From an uncultured Chryseolinea sp. (GTDB lineage: Bacteria; Bacteroidota; Bacteroidia; Cytophagales; Cyclobacteriaceae), in assembly GCA_946478915.1 (NCBI GenBank), contig CAMLER010000231.1, positions 1-7,579 of the forward strand: a DNA stretch of 7,579 bases, written 5' to 3'. The notes beneath the pieces were generated by a model. The model was not told where the DNA came from, did no database searches, and saw nothing but the letters and a program-made list of their open reading frames with translations. Every line of letters starts with the position of its first letter. Within the stretch, counting starts at the first letter, position 1. Shown in pieces: positions 1 through 5,089 of this stretch. Made by a program: the position numbers and the translations under genes.

Positions 1-1371
1 AATATTCAGGCCATTTCTGAAATAGGCATCTTTTTGCTCTTTAATATCGGTGTTAACCTGCCACCACTGACGGAATTGTTGGTTAGGGTTATTGCCGTTG
101 TAACCTGTACCATATCGTCCGATACCTTTGATTCTTGAATAGTTTGCCGAAGCACTCACTGAAAGCCTGTCATTAACATCGTACGAGGCAGAAAAATTGA
201 GGAGATCTTTCTTCAATTCACTGTTTGGCAAAACACCTTTGTCATCGACACGGGTATACGCCAATTTGAAAACAGTTTTATCCGAGCCGCCCATCAATGT
301 GACATTCTGATTGGATGTCACCGCAGTTTCAAAGAATTCTCGCGGGTCATTTTTTGCGGCGACCCATGGACGCATCTTGCCATAGTTTGGAGAAAATGGA
401 TCCAGGGCGTCCCAGTGATAAACCATCAGATTCGGGTCGAACCTTGGGCCGAATGAAGCATCAGCATCGAACTGTACTACGGGCGCGACGCCGGAGCCAA
501 GGTCAGCCTCATAAAAATCATTGCTGTAACCTGCACCGTATTCATCCTGGTATTCGGCGTAGGTTGATCGATCGATCTTTCCAATAGTCACACCACTATT
601 CACAACCACATTAAATGAATCCTTCTTACCCTTCTTGGTTGTGATCATTACTACGCCATTTGCAGCTCTTGACCCGTACAACGCTGAGGCTGCAGCTCCC
701 TTCAAAACATTTATTGACGCAATATTGTCGGGGTTGATGTCGGCTGCTGCATTGCCATAGTCCACACCAGTTCCGCCATTACGTTGCTGCACAGAATTAT
801 TATTAGCGTTTGATACCGGTACACCATCTATCACGAATAGCGCCTGGTTGTTTCCGGTGATGGATTTATATCCCCGGATTACAACATTTGTGGAACCGCC
901 CAGGTTGTTGTTGGTCTTGATGTCGATACCTGCAACCTTACCTGAAAGTGCATTGACAAAATTGGCATTTCGGGTCGTAGTGATTTGTTCACCGGTTACC
1001 TGTTGAGCGGCGTAAGGCAATTCATTCCTCTTGCGCTCTATACCCAAGGCAGTAACAACCACTTCTGTCAATTGCGTTACGTCCGAACTCATGGGTACAT
1101 CAATGGTTTGTCGACCAGCGACGTCAATCTCCTGAGTAACTAAACCAATGAAGGAAAAAATGAGAACACTGGAAGAACTGGGGACAGTGAGACTGTAACG
1201 GCCATCGGTGTCGGTAACGGTACCGTTAGTGGTACCTTTGACGACAACATTTACACCTGGAAGTGGAATGCCTTCGGTGGCATCCGTCACCCTTCCTGAA
1301 ACGGTCATCTCCTGTGCGTAGGCACTCGCAGAGAGAATCGTAACAAGACAAAAGAGTAGAATCTTTTTCAT
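1..1371 (-). CDS. SusC-like TonB-dependent outer-membrane receptor, N-terminal part (runs off left edge)
   Basis: The frame is open without a stop from an ATG at 1371 down to base 1, giving 457 residues of a family usually near 1000-1100; the rest of the beta-barrel lies outside the window. Residues 1-19 form a signal peptide (MKKILLFCLV start, probable cleavage at AYA|QE). Residues about 22-100 are a carboxypeptidase-regulatory-like beta-sandwich (TVSGRVTD, IPLPGVNVVVKGT, DGRYSLTV). A TonB-box-like stretch LTEVVVTALG lies at 101-110, followed by the plug domain at about 115-245 with LSGKVAGIDI, VVIRGY, LFVIDGVPV and the diagnostic LKGAAASALYGSRAANG around 223-239. Barrel strands follow. By family knowledge it sits in the outer membrane and imports oligosaccharides or similar ligands with a SusD lipoprotein, using TonB energy. 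The substrate cannot be read from the sequence; the neighbours suggest an amino-sugar or other glycan. A SusD gene is expected just beyond the left edge. Confidence 0.95.
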   Translation of the reverse strand, partial: MKKILLFCLVTILSASAYAQEMTVSGRVTDATEGIPLPGVNVVVKGTTNGTVTDTDGRYSLTVPSSSSVLIFSFIGLVTQEIDVAGRQTIDVPMSSDVTQLTEVVVTALGIERKRNELPYAAQQVTGEQITTTRNANFVNALSGKVAGIDIKTNNNLGGSTNVVIRGYKSITGNNQALFVIDGVPVSNANNNSVQQRNGGTGVDYGNAAADINPDNIASINVLKGAAASALYGSRAANGVVMITTKKGKKDSFNVVVNSGVTIGKIDRSTYAEYQDEYGAGYSNDFYEADLGSGVAPVVQFDADASFGPRFDPNLMVYHWDALDPFSPNYGKMRPWVAAKNDPREFFETAVTSNQNVTLMGGSDKTVFKLAYTRVDDKGVLPNSELKKDLLNFSASYDVNDRLSVSASANYSRIKGIGRYGTGYNGNNPNQQFRQWWQVNTDIKEQKDAYFRNGLNI

Positions 1372-1400
1372 GATAATTTGTTTAGGTTAATTTTATAACT

Positions 1401-1416
1401 CATCCGTCTTCGGATG
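1401..1416 (-). promoter_or_regulatory. Perfect 6-bp hairpin in the receptor mRNA leader
   Basis: CATCCG at 1401-1406 and CGGATG at 1411-1416 are perfect inverted repeats around a 4-base loop (TCTT on plus, AAGA on minus). The element begins 30 bp before the ATG at 1371, so if transcribed it forms a stem in the 5' untranslated leader of the SusC-like gene. It has no T-run, so it is not an intrinsic terminator. It could be an mRNA-stability or translation-control stem, or an operator palindrome. The role is unknown. Confidence 0.4.
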
Positions 1417-1631
1417 TGGCCCGAATGTTGGCAATTAAATAATGGAAAACGCCCCACGGCATGGAGGATTTTGAGAAGGGGCTTTCCCTCAGCGAAGAGC
1501 CTAAAAAACCAGGTTGTCTAAATCATTTTTGGGGATATTATCAGAAATATTTTAACGCAATGAGTGGTATGTGATACGAACAAGTGTTTGTCCTTCCACC
1601 TGGAAATTTAATATTGCGTTGATGGCCGAAT

Positions 1632-1687
1632 CGACCCGCAAGACGGCTAGACCGGATAGTTTCCGACCTAGAGTCGGTGGTGGGTCG
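1632..1687. repeat. Cluster of small GC-rich inverted repeats between the oxidoreductase and receptor genes
   Basis: CCGAC (1663-1667) and GTCGG (1673-1677) form a 5-bp stem with a 5-base loop. CGGA/TCCG (1653-1656 and 1662-1665) form an overlapping alternative stem. CGACCC (1632-1637) and GGGTCG (1682-1687) could close an outer stem around both. The stretch is more GC-rich than the flanking AT-rich gap. It lies downstream of the minus-strand oxidoreductase operon, so it could act as a 3'-end structure, but no U-tract follows on the minus strand. Each stem is short and could arise by chance. Confidence 0.3.
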
Positions 1688-1751
1688 GTTCGTTGACAGT
1701 GCCGGCGCCAAATAGATTCCTTCAAACAACTTTAACAGATAATAATGGAGT

Positions 1752-2735
1752 CTATCTCATAACGTCAGAGAGCAATACACTGGTACCGCCTTTTTTAGAG
1801 CTTTGATGAGCAGCCTCCATAAATGCATAAATTTCTATCGTCTCTGCATTGTCGATTGGTGATTTCCCTGTAGTGAAAAATTCAGCGATTTTAACTGACA
1901 GCGCATCATATCCATTAAATGGACCAAGCACCAGATTACCTTTTTCGCCGTAGGCTGTACCGCCGTAATCATGCTTGCCTTCCCTGGTGCCTCGAAAAGT
2001 TCCAATCCTCCCGTCCTTCCACAATCCAACAACAACATCGACATTATCTTTCTTGAAACGCGTTACTGACTCGCAGCCTGTACCCATCACAGTGAAAAGT
2101 ATTTCAACGCCATGGATACCGTACCAGAACAAATCGGGATGACTTGGTTCCAGCGTAGCAGGACTAAAGGTATCAGCTCCTAGCACTTTCCCTATTGTAT
2201 CCTTGTACCTGACAGACTGCGCTGTCTCCATATAGCGTAACGATGAAGATGAAAATATGGGAACATTTGATTTTTTGGCCTCGCCGTAAATAGCAATTAC
2301 ATCGGCCATCGATGCAGCTACAGGCTTGTCGACAAAAAGTGGCTTACCTGCTTTGATGACCTGGGATGCTTGTTCTTTGTGAAGACGTCCGTCATTCGTT
2401 TCCAATAAAACCACATCCACATTATCCAACAATTTTTTAATCGAGTCGAATATCTGTACACCATACTGTTTTACTTCCTCGGTGTATTTAGGTATTCGCG
2501 ATGCACTGCTCTCGATTTCTTTGCTACCATATGGATACGCAGCAACCACCTTAAACTTACCCGATGTATCCGTTTGATTAAAGTATTTTGCAAATGCAGG
2601 CGAATGCGATGTGTCGAGACCGATGATGCCTATCCTTATTGGAGATTGAATAGAGATGGTCGCTCTGCTGCCAAAGGGTGCCATGACCAACGCTGATCCG
2701 CCAAGAGCGCTTGAAATGAAATCACGTCTGTTCAT
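1752..2735 (-). CDS. Gfo/Idh/MocA-family oxidoreductase with twin-arginine signal, 327 aa
   Basis: The product starts MNRRDFISSALGG, a twin-arginine (Tat) signal with R3-R4 and a hydrophobic segment to about residue 20, which predicts folded export to the periplasm. Residues 33-160 form the nucleotide-binding Rossmann domain; its glycine loop reads GIIGLDTSH (36-44), so the usual GxGxxG is altered. VVLLETNDGRLHKEQA (108-123) and VDKP (135-138) correspond to the family's cofactor/substrate segment, with DKP in place of the common EKP; K137 is the likely conserved lysine. The C-terminal alpha/beta domain has FWYGIHGVE (203-211), where H208 matches the usual catalytic-region histidine. Its length is normal and its end (LLSDVMR) is intact. 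Members use NAD(P) to oxidise, reduce or epimerise sugars and related polyols; the substrate here is unknown. The gene lies 11 bp after the upstream 445-aa paralogue and is almost certainly co-transcribed with it. The leader before the ATG is A-rich with no Shine-Dalgarno, typical of Bacteroidota. Confidence 0.9.
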   Translation of the reverse strand: MNRRDFISSALGGSALVMAPFGSRATISIQSPIRIGIIGLDTSHSPAFAKYFNQTDTSGKFKVVAAYPYGSKEIESSASRIPKYTEEVKQYGVQIFDSIKKLLDNVDVVLLETNDGRLHKEQASQVIKAGKPLFVDKPVAASMADVIAIYGEAKKSNVPIFSSSSLRYMETAQSVRYKDTIGKVLGADTFSPATLEPSHPDLFWYGIHGVEILFTVMGTGCESVTRFKKDNVDVVVGLWKDGRIGTFRGTREGKHDYGGTAYGEKGNLVLGPFNGYDALSVKIAEFFTTGKSPIDNAETIEIYAFMEAAHQSSKKGGTSVLLSDVMR

Positions 2736-2746
2736 CTTTTATTTTT

Positions 2747-4084
2747 TTAAGTCAATGTTGGTTTCCATCCTGATTCATATTCACGACTCCAAAGCTTGCC
2801 TGCGTCTGGATCACCTTTTATATGCCCGTCTTTCGTATCACAATCCAACGCCCTGCCTGTACGGTAGGAGATATTTGCAAGGTGACAGAGAAGGACACTC
2901 TTGTAACAGTCGCTATAAAGCGAGTTCAACGCGCTGCCTTTTTCGATTCCCTCAAAGAAGTTAGTGAAATGATCTTTGTCGAGATCGAAACCGGGGCCGG
3001 TTTGCGTAACCGATGTGTTGGTTGTTGGTTCGGCACTCTTAACCAGCTTGCCTTTGTTGTCGTAAATTTTGTAGGAATTGTTGTGCAGCTCCAACGTGCC
3101 ATTCTCACCATGAAATGAAACACCGGAGCCCATATCATTTATGCCGCGTGGATTACAACTCCTGCCTTCCCAGGCAATGGTTTTTCCATCGTCAAAATCA
3201 AAGGTCGCAATCTGTGTGTCCGGTGTTTCCCAATCGTCTTTGTAGTGGTAACGACCGCCGGTGGAGAATACTTTTTTGGGATATTGAACATTCAGTCCCC
3301 AGCGCGCAAGATCGATGAAGTGTACACCGTTGTTTACTACTTCTCCCGTTCCCCAATTCCAGTGCCAGTGCCAGTTGTAATGAATCAGGTTGTCCTTGAA
3401 AGGCTTTCTTGGTGCAGGACCCTGCCAGAGTTCATAGTCAAGGTGCGACGGGACGCTCACAGTATTACCTTTTCCAATGCTTGCCCTCGTATTAGTGTAC
3501 CAGGTGCGCGCATAGTAAACCCGCCCGATTTCACCGCCATGCAAAATTTGCATCGCTTCCCGGACCCGTGGCCACGACCTCCGCTGATTTCCCATTTGTA
3601 CCACCTTGTCATTATACTTCGACATCGCATCCAGAAGAAGTTCAGCTTCTGCCGGATTGTGACTTCCGGGTTTTTCAATGTAAATATGTTTCCCCGCCTT
3701 TAGTCCAAGGATGGCAGCTGGCGCATGCCAATGATCCGGGGCCGCAATTGAAAGTACGTCGATGGTCTTATCTTCTAAGGCTCGTCTAAAGTCGGCCACT
3801 CCTTTGGGTTTTGCACCTCCTTGCATAGCAGCGTCCATAGCTTTCTGTAATGCCTGTTGATCGACATCACAGATGTAGGCCAATTCTGCCTTTGATTGTT
3901 TTAAATATGCACGCACGTGGTCCATGCCACGCGCATTTACGCCCATGACCGCCACCTTATATTTGTCCTTGACAGGATAGGTATTGAGGATGTTAAAAGC
4001 ATGGATCTCACTCGCTAACCCTAGGCCTATACTACCAGCGACTGCCGACTTGATAAATTTTCGTCTGTTTGATCTGTCTTTCAT
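2747..4084 (-). CDS. Gfo/Idh/MocA-family oxidoreductase with twin-arginine signal, 445 aa
   Basis: The N-terminus has a Tat signal: NRRKFIKSAVAGSIGLGLAS at 6-25, with R7-R8. The Rossmann domain begins at about 42 with VAVMGVNARG (44-53; GxNxRG, a common variant), followed by CDVD (72-75), APDHWHAPA (115-123) and YIEKPGSHN (135-143) with the conserved EKP at 137-139. GNQRRSWP (165-172) and a Trp/His-rich stretch around 237-244 lead to GVHFIDLARWGL (253-264), where H255 and D258 fit the GxHxxD motif of the C-terminal domain typical of the longer bacterial members. The length fits the subfamily (about 430-460). Predicted to be a periplasmic NAD(P)-dependent sugar oxidoreductase; the substrate cannot be assigned. 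Glycoside hydrolase family 109 shares this fold and approximate size, but I saw no sequence feature that decides for it. It is the first gene of a two-gene minus-strand unit and is divergent from nagB. The ATG at 4084 follows an AAGGGAA stretch that may act as a weak ribosome binding site. Confidence 0.92.
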   Translation of the reverse strand: MKDRSNRRKFIKSAVAGSIGLGLASEIHAFNILNTYPVKDKYKVAVMGVNARGMDHVRAYLKQSKAELAYICDVDQQALQKAMDAAMQGGAKPKGVADFRRALEDKTIDVLSIAAPDHWHAPAAILGLKAGKHIYIEKPGSHNPAEAELLLDAMSKYNDKVVQMGNQRRSWPRVREAMQILHGGEIGRVYYARTWYTNTRASIGKGNTVSVPSHLDYELWQGPAPRKPFKDNLIHYNWHWHWNWGTGEVVNNGVHFIDLARWGLNVQYPKKVFSTGGRYHYKDDWETPDTQIATFDFDDGKTIAWEGRSCNPRGINDMGSGVSFHGENGTLELHNNSYKIYDNKGKLVKSAEPTTNTSVTQTGPGFDLDKDHFTNFFEGIEKGSALNSLYSDCYKSVLLCHLANISYRTGRALDCDTKDGHIKGDPDAGKLWSREYESGWKPTLT

Positions 4085-4333
4085 GTTCCCTTGTATTTAG
4101 ATAAGGTTAAATTTCAGCAAGGAAGCTACAAAAAAAGATGAGAATAGGGACGAGAATGGTGAAATTAAGGATGGATGGTGAGGAGAGTTTTGGAGAAGTG
4201 GTTAAATTGTTTGAGGTTTAAAGTTCGAGGTTTGAGGTTTGAGGTTCCGGGCTGAAAGATTCGTACTCCTTATTTCTCATTCCCTATTCCTTGGACTAAT
4301 ATCATCGAAAGAATAAATAATACACAAAAACAG
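4085..4333. promoter_or_regulatory. Divergent intergenic region between the oxidoreductase pair and the nag operon
   Basis: This 249-bp stretch separates two divergently transcribed units, so it must hold the start signals for both or a shared control region. I could not find a good match to the Bacteroidota promoter consensus in either direction. It contains a strongly purine-rich plus-strand stretch (about 4128-4200), a 9-bp direct repeat GGTTAAATT (4105-4113 and 4200-4208) and a tandem 7-bp repeat (4213-4247). The nagB leader just before 4334 is A-rich (ACACAAAAACAG) with no Shine-Dalgarno. No regulator gene is in the window. Confidence 0.6.
4213..4247 (+). repeat. Five tandem 7-bp units (GAGGTTT-type)
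   Basis: Read in register the units are GAGGTTT, AAAGTTC, GAGGTTT, GAGGTTT and GAGGTTC, exactly 35 bp. Three units are identical, one differs at the last base, and one is degenerate at three positions. Similar heptameric strings (TTTGAGG and variants) are familiar to me from intergenic regions of Bacteroidota genomes, though I cannot confirm this here. It lies about 90 bp before the nagB start. It could be a slippage-prone dispersed repeat or clustered protein-binding sites. Confidence 0.7.
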
Positions 4334-5089
4334 ATGGATATAAACGTAAGTGAAGATGCGGCGACGTTAGGAAAATTATCGGGACAAAAAGCAGCGGACC
4401 TGATTCGCTCTGCTATTGCTGAAAAAGGAGCCGCGGTAATTATTCTCGCTACGGGTACAAGCCAATTTAATACTTTGTCACAGCTGGTAATTGAACCGGG
4501 CATCGATTGGAAAAAAGTGACAATGTTTCACCTGGACGAATACCTTGGTATACCGGACACCCATCCTGCAAGCTTCAGAAAATATCTTAAGGAGAGATTT
4601 GTCAGCAAGGTTCCTATTGGAAAATATTACTTGGTAAATGGGGAATCCGATGGCGATTCGGAGTGTGCGCGTTTGAGCGATCATATTTCTCAAAACCAGG
4701 TGGATGTTGCCCTGGTTGGTATCGGCGAAAATGGGCACCTGGCCTTTAATGATCCGCCCGCCGATTTTGAAACCGAACGTCCCTACATCGTGGTTGACCT
4801 GGATGATATGTGTCGCAAGCAACAACTCGGCGAAGGATGGTTTAAATCCTTGGACGAGGTACCGCGACAAGCCATCAGTATGTCTATCCGACAAATCATG
4901 AAATCAAAAAGTATAATTTGTTCCGTTCCCGACGAGAGAAAAGCAAATGCGGTACGGAATAGTTTGGAGGAAAAAGTAAGTAATATGTTCCCGGCCAGTA
5001 TCCTTCAGCAACACCCTCAATGCTTTTTGTTTCTCGATAAGGAATCTGCTTCTAAACTTTCTGGCGAGAAGTCAAAATGGCTAGCATGA
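4334..5089 (+). CDS. nagB: Glucosamine-6-phosphate deaminase (NagB family), 251 aa
   Basis: Predicted cytoplasmic enzyme converting glucosamine-6-phosphate to fructose-6-phosphate plus ammonia, the last step of GlcNAc catabolism. The phosphate-binding loop is LATGTSQFNTL (38-48). MFHLDEYLG (64-72) carries D68, matching the catalytic Asp72 of E. coli NagB. VALVGIGENGHLAFNDPPADF (125-145) carries the active-site histidine H135, with N133 where E. coli has Asp141 and D140 where E. coli has Glu148. SVPDERKANAVRNSL (197-211) and FPASILQQHP (219-228) match the C-terminal family signatures. The length is normal (240-270). The E-to-D change leaves some doubt between true NagB and a related amino-sugar-phosphate deaminase/isomerase, but the neighbouring nagA supports NagB. 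It is the first gene of the plus-strand operon, and its TGA stop overlaps the start region of the permease gene. Confidence 0.9.
   Translation: MDINVSEDAATLGKLSGQKAADLIRSAIAEKGAAVIILATGTSQFNTLSQLVIEPGIDWKKVTMFHLDEYLGIPDTHPASFRKYLKERFVSKVPIGKYYLVNGESDGDSECARLSDHISQNQVDVALVGIGENGHLAFNDPPADFETERPYIVVDLDDMCRKQQLGEGWFKSLDEVPRQAISMSIRQIMKSKSIICSVPDERKANAVRNSLEEKVSNMFPASILQQHPQCFLFLDKESASKLSGEKSKWLA
5077..5089 (+). promoter_or_regulatory. nagB stop / permease start overlap (ATGA junction)
   Basis: The nagB TGA stop is at 5087-5089. Two permease ATGs in one frame lie at 5077 and 5086, and ATG 5086-5088 shares bases with the TGA, forming ATGA. Such overlaps typically mean that ribosomes finishing the first gene restart on the second. 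A GAGAAG stretch at 5065-5070 is correctly spaced to help the 5077 start, so the sequence alone does not settle which is used. Confidence 0.7.

Larger units (their letters stand above)
1372..1751. other. 380-bp gene-free gap upstream of the SusC-like gene
   Basis: No convincing gene lies here. A 62-codon minus-strand frame (1541-1729) is rich in Arg, Ser and Thr, has no recognisable motif and overlaps GC-rich inverted repeats, so it was rejected. The gap holds the 5' leader of the receptor gene (minus strand, right to left), including a perfect 6-bp hairpin at 1401-1416, a short palindrome TTCCACCTGGAA at 1594-1605 and a cluster of small GC-rich inverted repeats at about 1632-1687. I found no clear Bacteroidota promoter (TTG, about 19 bp, TAnnTTTG) on the minus strand and no hairpin followed by a T-run. 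The gap is long enough to suggest that the receptor has its own promoter rather than simple readthrough from the oxidoreductase genes, but this is inference. Confidence 0.6.

Noticed and set aside
315..587. 90-codon plus-strand frame
   Set aside because: It lies wholly inside the clear SusC-like coding frame on the minus strand and its sequence is low-quality (Arg/His-rich).
1517..1560. TTGCGT and TAATAT on the minus strand upstream of the receptor gene
   Set aside because: The spacing is 14 bp and the motif is not the Bacteroidota type, so it is not supportable as a promoter.
1709..1716. TCTATTTG on the minus strand, near the TAnnTTTG element
   Set aside because: One consensus base is wrong, no TTG lies at the expected upstream distance, and it would imply a leader of more than 300 bases.
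1541..1729. 62-codon minus-strand frame in the 1372-1751 gap
   Set aside because: The composition is biased to Arg/Ser/Thr, there is no recognisable motif, and it is explained by GC-rich inverted repeats. No supporting start signal is visible.
2822..3789. Several plus-strand frames of 67-152 codons
   Set aside because: All are antisense shadows of the 445-aa oxidoreductase, whose family motifs run through the whole region.
2747..4084. Assignment of the 445-aa oxidoreductase as a GH109 alpha-N-acetylgalactosaminidase
   Set aside because: Size, Tat signal and fold are compatible, but I could not identify GH109-specific residues, so only the broad family is claimed.
4270..4333. Possible promoter before nagB (TTGGAC followed by TAAATAAT)
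   Set aside because: It matches neither the Bacteroidota TAnnTTTG element nor a clean sigma70 pair, and the region is AT-rich enough to give such matches by chance.
4478..4894. 138-codon minus-strand frame
   Set aside because: It is antisense to the intact nagB with all its family motifs and has no domain of its own.
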